DNA of 64,000 nt, taken from contig JAHHDR010000015.1 of assembly GCA_019739215.1 (NCBI GenBank), positions 1-64,000 on the forward strand, in the 5' to 3' direction. Shown in pieces: positions 1 to 10,823 of the stretch (position 1 is the stretch's first letter; every line of letters starts with the position of its first letter). The notes below the pieces were generated by a model. It saw nothing but the letters and a program-made list of their open reading frames with translations. It searched no databases and was not told the origin of the DNA. Both the position numbers and the translations under genes were made by a program. The DNA is from Rhizobium sp. (GTDB lineage Bacteria; Pseudomonadota; Alphaproteobacteria; Rhizobiales; Rhizobiaceae).

Positions 1-912
1 CGGGCAGCGCCGGGGGCCCGCGGCACCTTTCGGCAGGTCGGCTTTCTCGATGGCAAGCGCGGCGTTGACCGCGCCTAGAATGGCCGCGCCATGCTGCGAA
101 CGCTCGTAAACCCTTGGGGATCGTGCGCAGCCTTCCCAGCGCCTCGGTATCCTTCGGCCTGCTGCTGGGCGATTTCGAAGATCGCATCGTCCTTGAGCAC
201 GCGTCCCCGCGGCACGTCGCGCGCCCGGGCTTCGCGCTCGCGCCAGGCCGCGAGCTTCTGCAGGATCGCCAGTTCGATCGGCTTTCTGATCCGCATCCGC
301 AGCCGCTGCCAGGCATCGTCCGGGTGAATGTCGTAGGTTTCGCGGGACTCCAACACCGCCATTTCCTCGGCGAGCCACTCGGTGCGCCCCTCGCGCTCGA
401 GTTCGGTCTTGAGGTGGAGGTAGACCTGCCGGAGATGGGTCACATCGGCCATGGGCGTAGTCGAGCTGCATTGGCGCTCAGCGGCCGGTGGCTCCAGTCG
501 GTGAAGCGGGAGGACTTGTCGAGCTGCTCGCTGCAGATCCTCTGGACCAGCGTGTCGTAGGACACCGAATCCCCGAAGCCGCAGACCATCGCGGCGACCT
601 GGGTGTCGAAGATCGGATGCGGAATGAGACCCCCGCGATTGAAGATGATTTCGATGTCCCTGGCGGGCGGCGTGGAAGACCTTGGTGACTGAGGCATCCG
701 CCATCAGCTTGAAAAAGGGTGCGAGATCGAGCCCCGGTGCGAGCGGGTCGACGATCGCGTCCAGATCGGGCCCCGACATCTGGATCAGGCACAGTTTGCG
801 GCCAGAACGTGGTTTTCGCGCAGGAATTCGGTATCGACGGTGACGTAGTCGTGCCGGGCCAAAGATTTCGCAGGCGGAAGCAAGCTCTTGCGTGTCGAGA
901 ATGATTTTTCAT
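1..912 (-). pseudogene. rnd: Ribonuclease D, left-arm copy, broken and cut by the window edge
   Basis: Reverse-complement copy of the rnd gene at 20689-21865. The likely start codon is at 910-912. About ten extra bases relative to the other copy split it into several frames, and its 3' end lies outside the window. The extra bases sit mostly in short homopolymers, for example G5 for G4 and T3 for T2 near base 10-30. It is best read as sequence error in a duplicate, not as a decayed paralogue. Confidence 0.85.
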
Positions 913-1001
913 GCATACAGATCCGTGTTTGGACACGTTAATCTGCCTTGGACGCACAAAAAATCAAGGCTCGCGCGCACGCTTGCTGCGGTTTTCCGGA
1001 A

Positions 1002-2144
1002 TCAAACGGGCCGCTGCAGTTTGCGGGTCACGGTATAGGTCAGGAATACAGCCTGGACCGCGGCCGTGAAGGCGAACATCGACTTGGGCCCGAACCAGCC
1101 CATCAGGCTTGCCGCCATCCAGGGGCCCGCGACCGCGCCGGCTGCCCAGAAGAACAAGCAGGGCCGCCGAGATCACCGCGAAATCACCCGGTCCGGCGCG
1201 GTCGTTCGCATGCGCCGAGCACATCGAATAGAGCGGCATCGAGAATGCGCCGAGCAGAAAGACGCCGGCGATGTTGAGAAACACGCTCGCGCCGGCAAAG
1301 AAGAACAGCAGCAGGCTGGCCAGCAGGCCACCCGACGCCGCCACCATGATGACGCTGCGCCGGTCGTTGCGGTCGGAGAAATGCCCGAACGGATATTGCA
1401 GGACGACACCGGAAATGATGCTGGCCGCAAGGAACCAGGCGGTCGCCTCGGTCGTGAACCCGAGGCCGAGGCAGTAGACCGGCCCGAGCGCGCGATACAC
1501 CGTGTTCGTCATCCCCACCGCGACGCATCCCACCGCGGCCAGCGGCGACGTGACCCACAGGTAGCGCAGGTCGAAGCGCACCCGGTCGGGCGGCGCCGGG
1601 CTCGAGCGGTCCGCGAGCGAGATCGGCGTCAGTGACAGCGACATGGCGATCGCCGAAATGCCGAACAGGATGAAGGTCTCCCCGCCGAACCAGGGCAGGA
1701 AATACTGCGCCGAGGAATTGGCGATGAGATCGACATAGCGATAGACGGACAGCGTGCGCGCCCGCACCGAATTCTCGACCTTGGCGTTGAGCCAGCTTTC
1801 GATGACGGCGAACAGCACGGCGAGGCAATAGCCGCTGACGAGGCGGAGTATCAGCCAGAGCCATGGGTCGACCACCATGCCGGCCAGGATGATCGACGCC
1901 GTCGCGATCGCCGCCATCGCCGAGAAGGCGCGGATGTGGCCGATCGCATTGAGGATGTGGGTTAGGTGGAAGCAGCCCGCCGCGCGAAGCCGAGATAATA
2001 GGCGGCGGTGATCAGGCCGATGAGCCAGGCCGGAAAGCCGTCCGATGCCGCGCGCCAAGCGATCAGCGTGCCCTGGAGGCCGTTGCCGAACATCAGCAGC
2101 GCGGCCGAGGCGAGGAGGGGCACGAGGGTGGAGAGTCGGTTCAT
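1002..2144 (-). pseudogene. MFS transporter, left-arm copy, frame-broken
   Basis: Copy of the transporter at 19461-20600 with three net extra bases: two near 1985 (an additional GC) and one near 1155 (AACAAG for AACAG). The reading frame is therefore split into an N-terminal piece, a long middle piece and a C-terminal piece. The intact sequence and its description are given for the right-arm copy. Confidence 0.85.
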
Positions 2145-2283
2145 TGCAGAGGCACGACGGCAGGAGGATATGGACACCCAGCCATTAGCAGCTTTTGAAC
2201 CCGGAGCCCCCTCCAATAGGCGCCTGCAGCGTAAAAAATCTGCAGGCTAGGGGCGTCGGATTTTGTCCTCGGAGGATGACCGC

Positions 2284-2983
2284 TCAGAAGAAGTCGAAGA
2301 ACTTGGTGTTGCCCTCGATCTGCGCCTGGGTGATGCCGATGAGCGTGAGGGAATCGCCGGTGGACAGGGTTAGCGTGACATTTCCCGCGGCCTCCGAATA
2401 GACGATGTCGTCGAACAGGAAGTAGTCCATGCGGATGAAGTCGTGATCCGCCCCCGTGCGGTCGAAGTCCGTCACCGTGTCGTGGTCGTAGGCCGGCCTG
2501 GAACACGAAACGTGTCGTTACCCTTTCCACCGGTCAGCGTGTCGTTGCCGCGATGGCCGTAGAGCCAGTCGTTTTCCTGCGCCGCCCTGAAGCCTGTCGT
2601 CGCCGGCGAAGCCCCACAGGCTGTCGTTTCCCTTGCTGCCCCGAACCGTGTCATCACCCTCGAGCAGGCCGTTGAGGATGCGCAGCGGGTCCTTGTTGAA
2701 GGAAAAGGCCTTGTAGATCGATTGCGCATCGGCGGAGAGGCCGTCGAACGTGTAGAGCAATTCTCCCTTCGAGTTGAAGAACTCGGCGCTTTCGATCGTT
2801 CCGCCGGTGACGACGCTGTCGGTGCGCTCGAAGCTCTTGCCCTCGAAGATCATGGACGTGCCGTCCTTGTCCCTGAGCGTGAAACCGTCGCCGTCGAGCC
2901 CTCTCAGGGCAAGGGTCTTGCCGTCGAACTGCGAAAAAATTGTCGAACTTCGGGAGTGTCTTGGCGTAAGTCAGTTTGGCCAT
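2284..2983 (-). pseudogene. RTX calcium-binding protein, left-arm copy, frame-broken
   Basis: Copy of the gene at 18626-19321, four bases longer through one-base homopolymer insertions (for example six A for five near 2935-2940, and an added T near 2575). The glycine/aspartate-rich repeats can still be read in pieces. See the right-arm copy for function. Confidence 0.85.
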
Positions 2984-3165
2984 GCGGGTATCCTCATCTG
3001 TCGCGCGCCAGAAGACACCGCCAAGATTGCGCGCGGCTGGAGTGGACGCGCCCCAGGCGCTTGCGCCTTGACAAATCGGGCACATCATGCGCTTGTCCCG
3101 CCGAATTTCAGGCCCCATGGCGCGGGGGATTCCCCGCAAAGAACCAAGACATTCAGGACGACATC

Positions 3166-4964
3166 ATGCATCGCTACCGCAGCCACACCTGTGCCGCTCT
3201 TCGCAAGACCGACGTCGGCGAGACCGTCCGACTTTCCGGCTGGGTACACCGCGTGCGCGACCACGGCGGCCTGCTGTTCATCGACCTGCGCGACCATTAC
3301 GGCATGACGCAGGTGGTGGTCGATCCCGATTCTCCCGCCTTCAAGATGGCCGAGACGGTGCGCGGCGAATGGGTGATCCGTATCGACGGCGCGGTCAAGG
3401 CGCGCTCCGCCGAGACCATCAACAAAGCGATGGCGACCGGCGAGATCGAGCTCTACGCGCAGGAGATCGAAGTGCTCGCGGCGGCCAAGGAACTGCCGCT
3501 GCCCGTGTTCGGCGAGCCCGACTATCCCGAGGATATCCGCCTCAAGTACCGCTTCCTCGACCTGCGGCGCGAGACGCTGCACAAGAACATCGTCCGCCGC
3601 ACCCAGATCATTTCCGAGATGCGCAACCTGATGAACGGCGCGGGCTTCGGCGAGTATGCGACGCCGATCCTGACCGCGTCGTCTCCCGAGGGCGCGCGCG
3701 ATTTCCTCGTGCCATCGCGCATCCATCCCGGCCAGTTCTTTGCCCTGCCGCAGGCCCCGCAGCAGTACAAGCAGCTCCTGATGGTCGCCGGCTTCGACCG
3801 CTATTTCCAGATCGCGCCCTGCTTCCGCGACGAGGATCCACGCGCCGACCGCCTGCCGGGTGAGTTCTACCAGCTCGACGTCGAAATGAGGCTTCGTCAC
3901 CCAGGAAGACATCTGGAACACGATGGGTCCGATGATGACCGAGGTGTTCGAGAAATTCGCCGACGCGCAAGCCGGTGGACGAAGGACTGGCCGCGCATTC
4001 CCTATGACGAGGCGATCCGCAAAATACGGCTCCGACAAGCCGGACCTCCGTAACCCGATCGTGATGCAGAGTGTCACCGAACACTTTGCCGGCTCGGGCT
4101 TCAAGGTGTTCGCCGGGATGATCGAGAAGAACCCCAAGGTCGAGGTCTGGGCGATCCCAGCCAGGGACCGGCGGTTCGCGCGCGTTCTGCGACCGCATGA
4201 ACGCCTGGGCCGCAAGGGTCTCGGCCAGCCGGGCCTCGGCTACATTTTCTGGAAGGAAGAAGACGGCAAGACCGCGGGCTCCGGCCCGCTCGCCAAGAAT
4301 ATCGGCGAGGAGCGCACCGACGCAATCCGCACGCAACTCGGCCTCGAGGCCGGTGACGCCTGCTTCTTCGTGGCCGGCGAGCCCTCGAAATTCTACAAGT
4401 TTGCCGGCGAAGCCCGCACCCGCGCCGGCGAGGAACTGAACCTTGTCGACCGCGACCGGTTCGAGCTCTGCTGGATCGTCGACTTCCCCTTCTTCGAATA
4501 CAATGACGAAGACAAGAAGATCGACTTCGCCCACAACCCGTTCTCGATGCCGCAGGGCGGGCTTGAGGCCCTGCAGAGCCAGGATCCGCTGACGATCAAG
4601 GCTTACCAGTATGACGCGGTCTGCAACGGTTTCGAAATCGCCTCGGGCTCGATCCGCAACCAGTCGCCGGAAACTGATGGTCAAGGCCTTCGAGATGGTC
4701 GGCCTCAGCCAGGCCGATGTCGAGGAACGCTTCGGCGGCATGTACCGCGCCTTCCAGTACGGTGCCCCTCCGCATGGCGGCTGCGCTTTCGGCATCGACC
4801 GTGTTGTTATGCTGCTGGTCGGCGCCAAGAACCTGCGCGAGATCACGCTGTTCCCGATGAACCAGCAGGCGCAGGACCTGCTGATGAACGCGCCGGCCCC
4901 GGCCATGCCGAAGCAGCTCATGGAGCTCTCGCTGCGGGTCATTCCGCCGGTGAAGAAGGACTGA
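3166..4964 (+). pseudogene. aspS: Aspartyl-tRNA synthetase, left-arm copy, many frameshifts
   Basis: Copy of aspS at 16651-18443, six bases longer. It carries the same two frame-breaking insertions as the right-arm copy (extra G near 3893, extra A near 4673) plus further private ones around 3965-4220. Fragments match class II AspRS throughout. Confidence 0.88.
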
Positions 4965-5021
4965 TTGATCGGGACCCGAAAATCCCGGCGAGAGCCGGGA
5001 TTTTTGCTTCGGGATACCACA

Positions 5022-5384
5022 TCACCACGCATCAGGCGTTCGCACCATGTGGACGATATTGGCCGGGTTCATGATCCATCCGCCGCGGAAATCCTCGCCA
5101 AGATCCTCGATCTGGTCGCAACGCGTGGCGCCGCCGGCTTCGAGTCGGGCGAGTGCGGTCCGGTGGTCGTCGGTGAAGAGTTCCAGCCAGACCTCGGCCT
5201 GGGTATAGTTCGGCGCCTCGTCGATCCACAGCCGGTTCGGGCCGAGGATGAAGCCCTTGGCGCGCGCCTTGTCGTCGAACGGCGGGAGCTTCACTACGTC
5301 GCGATAGAAGGCAAGCACCGCCTCGTACTGGTGGGATGGCACCTTCATGGCGATGTTGATGCCGCCCTTGATGTCTGCACTCAT
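5022..5384 (-). CDS. VOC/glyoxalase-fold protein, left-arm copy
   Basis: Reading frame identical to that of the gene at 16231-16593 (120 residues). It follows the two SRPBCC genes on the same strand. Its description is given at the right-arm copy. It probably represents the same chromosomal gene read twice. Confidence 0.8.
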   Translation of the reverse strand: MSADIKGGINIAMKVPSHQYEAVLAFYRDVVKLPPFDDKARAKGFILGPNRLWIDEAPNYTQAEVWLELFTDDHRTALARLEAGGATRCDQIEDLGEDFRGGWIMNPANIVHMVRTPDAW

Positions 5385-5394
5385 CACTTGCTCC

Positions 5395-5871
5395 CTACTT
5401 TTCCTTCCAGGCTTCGGCACGGGCATGCGGATGCCGGTCAAGGACGAAATCAGGTTCGATGCCGTGTTCGAGCCAGATTTTGGCGCCGGCCAAGACCAGC
5501 GCGAAGCCCCCGGTGGCGTCGAGGGCAGAGACCATCTTCTTCTCTGAATCGCCGGCAAAGCCGTAATTCTCGATTTCGACCCAGGTCTGACCGGGTTTGA
5601 ATTCGCTGAAGCGCCATTCGACGCGTGTGGGCTCGTTCTCAATATCCCAGTCGATCCGGATCAGGCGATTGGACTCGATGGCGAGCACCTTCACGAGCGT
5701 GGAGGCGCCATACATCTCCCAGTGCCATTCGAGCTCTGTGCCCTCGGCCAGTCGCGTCGTGCCGCGGCTGAACCAGAATCGAGCGGTTATGTCAGGGTCA
5801 ACGAAGGCCTCGAACACGCGCTCTATGGGTGCGCGGATCAGGAGTTCCGTACGGACGACAGGATCGGTCAT
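5395..5871 (-). CDS. SRPBCC (AHSA1-type) protein 2, left-arm copy
   Basis: Intact duplicate of the gene at 15744-16220 (158 residues). It lies 10 bases upstream of the VOC copy and 10 bases downstream of the first SRPBCC copy, so it preserves the operon layout in mirror image. Confidence 0.8.
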   Translation of the reverse strand: MTDPVVRTELLIRAPIERVFEAFVDPDITARFWFSRGTTRLAEGTELEWHWEMYGASTLVKVLAIESNRLIRIDWDIENEPTRVEWRFSEFKPGQTWVEIENYGFAGDSEKKMVSALDATGGFALVLAGAKIWLEHGIEPDFVLDRHPHARAEAWKEK

Positions 5872-5881
5872 CGCTACTCCC

Positions 5882-6370
5882 TCACATCTCGACATTCTGA
5901 TCGGAGGCGACGACGCCCTTCAACTCGCTGGGATAGTAGCCCTCGCGAAGGTTGATTCCATATTCGACATAGGCCTTCATGCAGGCCAGCATCTGCGACC
6001 AGCCCTCGCAGTTCATGTAGGATGATTTCTGGCCGCGTGCGTTCTCGCGCCAGCCGGTTTCGGCGATGGTGACCATCGTGCCGCCGTCGTCGAGTTGCCT
6101 GAACAGCATCTCGACCCTGGTCTGGTAGCCTTCCTCGCCCTCGTCAACGCCAGCATCCCAGCGGAAGACGATTTTCCTGAAGGGCTCGACCTCGTCGACG
6201 ATCACCGGCGCCATGTTCCACCAGGTGACTGTGGTGCCCGCGACGAGCGGAGCGCTCGCGCCGCCGATGGTTGTGAAGTAGCCCGAGAGCTTCGTGGGAT
6301 TCACGACGGCGTCGAAGACCTCCTCGACTGGGCGCCCGATGCGCCCGTTCACACGAAATTCCAGCGTCAT
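5882..6370 (-). CDS. SRPBCC (AHSA1-type) protein 1, left-arm copy
   Basis: Intact duplicate of the gene at 15245-15733 (162 residues), with the same ribosome-binding site (GGAGGA before the ATG). It is divergent from the ArsR-type gene at 6421 across the shared palindrome at 6403-6422. Confidence 0.8.
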   Translation of the reverse strand: MTLEFRVNGRIGRPVEEVFDAVVNPTKLSGYFTTIGGASAPLVAGTTVTWWNMAPVIVDEVEPFRKIVFRWDAGVDEGEEGYQTRVEMLFRQLDDGGTMVTIAETGWRENARGQKSSYMNCEGWSQMLACMKAYVEYGINLREGYYPSELKGVVASDQNVEM

Positions 6371-6402
6371 GCTGTCCTCCAACGTTTGACGGCAAGCAGA
6401 AT

Positions 6403-6422
6403 ATGTTATAAAAATATAACAT
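6403..6422. promoter_or_regulatory. Palindromic operator candidate, left-arm copy
   Basis: ATGTTATA-N4-TATAACAT, perfect 8-bp arms, overlapping the first two bases of the ArsR-type start codon. It mirrors the site at 15193-15212. Confidence 0.55.
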
Positions 6423-6744
6423 GTCAAGCGAGGCGAAAGACGACAAGATTTTCAAGGCGCTGGCCAATGGCCTCAGGCGGCGGATGCTGGACGTGATGAA
6501 GGCCGCGCCACAGACGACCGGCGGGCTGTGCCACCTATTTGCCGAGGTCGATCGCTGCACCGTGATGCAGCATCTGAAGGTCCTGGAAAATGCCGGGCTG
6601 GTTCTGGTGACGCGTGAGGGCAGGGAGCGCTGGAACCATCTCAACGCCCTTCCTATCCAGAAGATACATGATCGCTGGATCAGCCATTATGCGGGGCATG
6701 CGATGAATGTGCTGGGCGCCCTGCAGGCACAGTTGGACAAGTAG
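6421..6744 (+). CDS. ArsR-family HTH regulator (intact copy)
   Basis: A 107-residue winged-helix repressor of the ArsR type often found divergent from or next to AHSA1/SRPBCC genes. The N-terminal half has the expected fold (DKIFKALANGLRRRMLDVM, then CTVMQHLKVLENAGLVLV as recognition helix and wing). The C-terminal part (IQKIHDRWISHY) is typical of the SRPBCC-linked subfamily. No metal-binding CxC motif is seen, so arsenic sensing is unlikely. This copy is complete, whereas the mirror copy at 14870-15194 has one extra base at 14972 and loses its last third. It probably binds the palindrome at its own start codon and represses both itself and the divergent SRPBCC-SRPBCC-VOC operon; that is inference from layout. 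Confidence 0.85.
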   Translation: MSSEAKDDKIFKALANGLRRRMLDVMKAAPQTTGGLCHLFAEVDRCTVMQHLKVLENAGLVLVTREGRERWNHLNALPIQKIHDRWISHYAGHAMNVLGALQAQLDK

Positions 6745-6850
6745 GGCCCCTTCGGCATTCCCTGAGCCGCATCCCCCGATCGGGGGATTGCCGAAATCCG
6801 GCGTGTCGATACGTTGGCGGGAGTCCGAACAGGCGAGGGAGTGCGCATTC

Positions 6851-7372
6851 ATGGCAGGCAAGATCCAATATTCGCTGGGCGAGGAAGATCTCGGCAGGGC
6901 CGCCAGCAATCTGCTCTATCGCGGCACGCCGAAGAACGACACCTTCCATGGCAAGAGCGGCGATGACACGATTTCCGGCGCCAACGGCAATGACAAGCTC
7001 TATGGCGACAAGGGAAATGACGGGGTCTACGGCCAGAATGGCAACGATAAGCTATTCGGAGAAGCCGGTTATGATTTGCTCGATGGCGGCACCGGAAACG
7101 ACAAGTTGAAGGGTGGGTCGGAAGCCGATTCCTTCATCTTCAGTACCAAGTACGACAAGGACACGATCCTCGATTTCCGATTGGGAGATATCATCACGCA
7201 CGATACCGTTCGACTTGCCGGTTTGAACAGCGTTGACGACATCACGGACCTTAGGGAGTTCCACATGACCCAGGTCGGCAAGAATGTCGTGATCGATGGC
7301 GGAGGCGGCGATGTGCTCGTCCTGAAGGGGATAGACCTCGATGACCTCCAAGACTACCACTTCACGTTTTGA
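6851..7372 (+). CDS. Small RTX (hemolysin-type calcium-binding) protein, left-arm copy
   Basis: Open duplicate of the gene at 14242-14763 (173 residues). Start chosen at the ATG encoding MAGKIQYS, because the upstream extension overlaps the regulator's 3' end and has no similar composition. See the right-arm entry. Confidence 0.75.
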   Translation: MAGKIQYSLGEEDLGRAASNLLYRGTPKNDTFHGKSGDDTISGANGNDKLYGDKGNDGVYGQNGNDKLFGEAGYDLLDGGTGNDKLKGGSEADSFIFSTKYDKDTILDFRLGDIITHDTVRLAGLNSVDDITDLREFHMTQVGKNVVIDGGGGDVLVLKGIDLDDLQDYHFTF

Positions 7373-7534
7373 TACTGCCACCCGTGCGCTGAACGGCCTG
7401 GCTCGACAGCCGCTGACCTTCGATTTGCCGGAAATTCGCCTGCGTCACGGCGAATTTCGGCAGTGATTGAGCCGTAATCCCCTTGCAACCTTGGCATTCC
7501 GGCGCAGGGCCGGAGGACACCACAGGGGATTACC

Positions 7535-8977
7535 ATGACCAACCAGGATTTCGAGCCCGGCCGGGAGGCCGCGCTTCCACCGCGCGCGCCGGAAGCTGAT
7601 GCGGAGCGCCCCGGCGGATTTGCTGCCTTCATGCGCACACCAGGCGTCAAGTTCGTCATCATCGGCATTCTCACACTGCTGCTCCTCATCCCGACCCTAC
7701 TGGTCTGGGCGCTGGTCGAGGAACGCGCGCAAAGGGCCACGGAAGTCTCGGCTCGCATATCCGCGGGGTGGGGTGGACCACAGATCGTCAATGGCCCTTA
7801 CCTTGCCGTGCCCGTCACGGTCATGCGGACGCAGACGGTCAATGGCCAGTTGACCGCGTCGCAGGTCACCGATTGGGTCCTGCTGATGCCCGAGGAACTC
7901 AAGGTCGACGCCAGGCTCGACACCGAGGCGCGCCGGCTCTCGATCTATTCGCTGCCGGTCTACAATGCCAAGCTGCACTTTTCCGGGCGATTCGGGACTG
8001 ACCTCGTCCAGAGCCTCGGCATCGTCGACGGCAGGCCTGAGCTCGATCGCGCCTTCCTGGTCATGGGGATTGCCGACATCACCGGCATAAGGTCCAATGC
8101 CGACATGAAGATCGACGGCGGCGCGGCGCAACCCTTCCAGCCTGGCATGAAGGGGATCAAGGCACTGCGCGCGGGCTACACGGCCTATGACGCCAGCCAG
8201 ACCTACGCGCAGGACGACACGGGGATCAACCGGCCGGTGTCGCGCGACCTGATCGAGAAGGGTTTCGCCTTCGAGATGGATCTCTCGCTCAACGGCTCGA
8301 CCCGGTTCTCGCTGGCGCCCGCCGGCCAGACCACGACGTTCGCCGCCGCCGCCAACTGGCCCGACCCGGGCTTCGAGGGCCTGTTCCTGCCCGAGACAAA
8401 GACGATCACCCAGGCCGGATTCGAGGCGAACTGGACCGTTCCCTATCTCGCGCGCGGCATCGACAAGGCGGTCAATTCCAACGTGTTGCCGCTCGGTGGC
8501 AACCTGATGTCAGTCAATCTCGTGGAGCCGGTGAAATTCTACCAGCTGGTGACGCGGACGCTGAAATACTCGATCGGCTTCCTGTCGCTGGTGTTCTTCG
8601 CCGTCTTCATCATCGAGCTCAAGGGCGGGCGCATGGTGCACTGGGTGCAATATGTCTTGACCGGACTGGCGCTCATCATCTTCTACATCCTGCTGCTGGC
8701 GCTGGCGGAGCATGTCGGCTTCGCACTCGCCTACGGCATGGCGGCCGGCGCGACGACGCTGCTGATCGCGGCCTATGTCGGCTCGGTCACCGGCAACCGC
8801 AGGAGCGGGGTCTCCATAGCCATCGTGCTGGCGGTGACCTACGGCGTGATGTACCTGATCCTCCGCGAGGATGAATATGCGCTTCTTGCCGGCGCCATCA
8901 TCTCCTTCGCGACCATCGCCGCCACGATGTACTTCACCCGCAATGTCGACTGGTCGGGCAGACGCCAGCCGGCCTGA
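7535..8977 (+). CDS. creD: CreD-family inner-membrane protein, left-arm copy
   Basis: Intact 480-residue duplicate of 12637-14079, with no frame difference between the two copies. See the right-arm entry for function. Confidence 0.8.
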   Translation: MTNQDFEPGREAALPPRAPEADAERPGGFAAFMRTPGVKFVIIGILTLLLLIPTLLVWALVEERAQRATEVSARISAGWGGPQIVNGPYLAVPVTVMRTQTVNGQLTASQVTDWVLLMPEELKVDARLDTEARRLSIYSLPVYNAKLHFSGRFGTDLVQSLGIVDGRPELDRAFLVMGIADITGIRSNADMKIDGGAAQPFQPGMKGIKALRAGYTAYDASQTYAQDDTGINRPVSRDLIEKGFAFEMDLSLNGSTRFSLAPAGQTTTFAAAANWPDPGFEGLFLPETKTITQAGFEANWTVPYLARGIDKAVNSNVLPLGGNLMSVNLVEPVKFYQLVTRTLKYSIGFLSLVFFAVFIIELKGGRMVHWVQYVLTGLALIIFYILLLALAEHVGFALAYGMAAGATTLLIAAYVGSVTGNRRSGVSIAIVLAVTYGVMYLILREDEYALLAGAIISFATIAATMYFTRNVDWSGRRQPA

Positions 8978-9002
8978 CATCGAGCCTTGGCGCCAATGCA
9001 AA

Positions 9003-9028
9003 GCCCCCGGGACACCTGTCCCGGGGGC
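9003..9028. terminator. Bidirectional hairpin terminator, left-arm copy
   Basis: GC-rich 12-bp inverted repeat between the convergent creD and receptor copies. It mirrors 12586-12611. Confidence 0.7.
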
Positions 9029-9056
9029 GTGTTCGTTCAGGTCGCCTTGCCTGAAA

Positions 9057-10805
9057 TCAGGCGGCGCGCTGGATCTGGCGCGGCGCGTTTGGGTCGCGGA
9101 TCCCCTTGCGGCGATTGAGCTTGAAGCGGCCGACGAGGTCGGCGAGCAGGCCTGAGTCGGTCGCCAGCGAATGGCTGATCGCCGTGGTCTCCTCCACCAT
9201 CGAGGCATTCTGCTGGGTCATCTGGTCGATCGAGTTCACGGCGGTGCTGATCTCGTTCAGGCCCACCGACTGTTCGCGCGAGGCGGTGGTGATGGCGTCG
9301 ACCTTGATGTCGATTTCGCCGACGAAGCCTTCGATCCGGCCGAGTGCATCCCCCGTCTGGGCCACGAGCCGGACACCGCTGGCGACCTCGTTGCGGGAAT
9401 TGTCGATCAGCCCGCCGATTTCCTTGGCGGCATGCGCGGAGCGCTGGGCCAACTCGCGCACCTCCTGGGCGACGACGGCGAAGCCCTTGCCCGCATCGCC
9501 GGCCCGCGCGGCCTCCACGCCGGCATTGAGCGCCAGGAGGTTGGTCTGGAACGCGATCTGGTCGATGACGTCGATGATCTTGCCGATTTCGCCCGAGGCA
9601 TTTTCGATCCGGCGCATCGCCTCGATCGCTTCGCGCACCACTGCGCTGGAACTGGTGGCGCAATCCTTCGCCTCGCGTACGAGGTCACGCGTTTCGCTGG
9701 TCCGCTCGACGGATGCCTTGACGGTCGATGTCACCTCTTCGAGTGCGGCGGCGGTCTGCTCCAGCGCGGCGGCCTGCTGCTCGGTGCGGCGCGACAGGTT
9801 GTCGGCGGCTTCGCGCATCGCCTGGGAGTTGTCGGCAATATGGGCGGTCTTGTCGAGAACCTGTTCGAGGGTCGCCTGGAACGTGGCGATGGAATTGTTG
9901 AAGTCGGTGCGCAGCATCTCGAAATTCTGGGCGAACGGTTCGTCGATCGTCATGCGGATATTGCACTCGGCCAGACGGTTGAGACCCGCGCCGAGCGTTT
10001 CGACCACGACCTTGAGGCTCGCGGCCTCTTCGGCGCGCTGGCGGTCGCGCTCGATGCGTTCCTCCTCGGACAGGAGGCGGTCGTTTTCCATTTGCTCGCG
10101 CATGCGCTTGCGCTCCAGGGCGGCATTGCGGAAGGTCTCGACCGACTGGGCGACTTCTCCGATCTCGTCGGCACGGTCGCGATAGGGGACAGCGTCGCCA
10201 TAGTCGCCATCCGCCAGTCGCTTCATGTATCCGCCGATCGAAGCCAGCGGCACCACTGCCCGTCCACGCATGAACCAGAGTCCCGTGAGGAAGATGGCGA
10301 TCGAGATGAAGCTTCCGATCAGCGCCGCATTGCCGTAAAGGCTGTCCTGTGCTTCGGCTGCGACCTGGGTCGCCGCCATGTGGGCATTGGCCTTCTCGAC
10401 AAGCTGGTAGACCGCCTTCTGATGATCGCGGAACTTGCCCTGGAGCCCGTCGAGCGCATCGTGCATCGCGGCAGCATCCCGCGTTTCGCCCGCCTTGGCG
10501 AAGCCTTGGTCGATTTCCTGCCAGAAGACATCGCCGGTCCGGAGAACTTCCTCCTTCAGGAACGACTTGAGATCCGCGGGAAGTGCCGAACGCTCCCAGT
10601 AGGCGCGGCGCTCTTCATAGGACTCCCTGAGCTTTCGGATGACGTCGAGATTCTCGGCAATCAGTTCCTCGTGGATGGTCGCTTCGTTGGCCATGCCATA
10701 GGCTTCGATCACGTAGAGCGGCGGTGGGAGGATGTCGGCGACGAGATCCTTTTCATCGACGATCTGCTGGAAGATGGGGCCGCCGACCTTCAGTTCGTTC
10801 AGCGC
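9057..10805 (-). CDS. Methyl-accepting chemotaxis protein, 5'-truncated, left-arm copy
   Basis: Mirror of 10809-12557. The open frame continues artificially through the axis into the reversed other copy. The true N-terminus (first membrane helix and start of the sensor domain) is absent from both arms. Confidence 0.85.
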   Translation of the reverse strand, partial: ALNELKVGGPIFQQIVDEKDLVADILPPPLYVIEAYGMANEATIHEELIAENLDVIRKLRESYEERRAYWERSALPADLKSFLKEEVLRTGDVFWQEIDQGFAKAGETRDAAAMHDALDGLQGKFRDHQKAVYQLVEKANAHMAATQVAAEAQDSLYGNAALIGSFISIAIFLTGLWFMRGRAVVPLASIGGYMKRLADGDYGDAVPYRDRADEIGEVAQSVETFRNAALERKRMREQMENDRLLSEEERIERDRQRAEEAASLKVVVETLGAGLNRLAECNIRMTIDEPFAQNFEMLRTDFNNSIATFQATLEQVLDKTAHIADNSQAMREAADNLSRRTEQQAAALEQTAAALEEVTSTVKASVERTSETRDLVREAKDCATSSSAVVREAIEAMRRIENASGEIGKIIDVIDQIAFQTNLLALNAGVEAARAGDAGKGFAVVAQEVRELAQRSAHAAKEIGGLIDNSRNEVASGVRLVAQTGDALGRIEGFVGEIDIKVDAITTASREQSVGLNEISTAVNSIDQMTQQNASMVEETTAISHSLATDSGLLADLVGRFKLNRRKGIRDPNAPRQIQRAA

Positions 10806-10823
10806 AAGGCGCTGAACGAACTG
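10791..10823. other. Centre of the inverted duplication
   Basis: Fifteen bases, a 3-base AAG spacer, and the exact reverse complement of the fifteen bases form the axis. It lies inside a methyl-accepting chemotaxis receptor gene, so two truncated receptor copies meet head to head. Reading through the axis gives two artificial 1128-codon open frames, one per strand. No protelomerase-type or insertion-sequence motif is visible at the axis. Confidence 0.95.

Larger units (their letters stand above)
1..10805. repeat. Left arm of a 10.8-kb inverted duplication
   Basis: Every gene here is a reverse-complement copy of one in 10809-21590. Mirrored coordinates add up to 21614 next to the centre and only 21591 at base 1, so this arm carries 23 net extra bases. 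They are unevenly spread: one indel in the 5.8 kb next to the centre, then six within aspS, four in the RTX gene, three in the MFS gene and about ten in the last 0.9 kb. Most are one-base homopolymer changes. The pattern fits declining consensus quality towards a contig end, not evolutionary decay. The arm is cut by base 1 inside rnd. Confidence 0.97.

Noticed and set aside
10791-10823. Hairpin telomere of a linear chromosome
   Set aside because: The axis lies in the middle of a conserved gene and shows no protelomerase-type site. Mirrored copies of 10.8 kb with an error gradient fit a fold-back read better. Kept only as an alternative in the findings.
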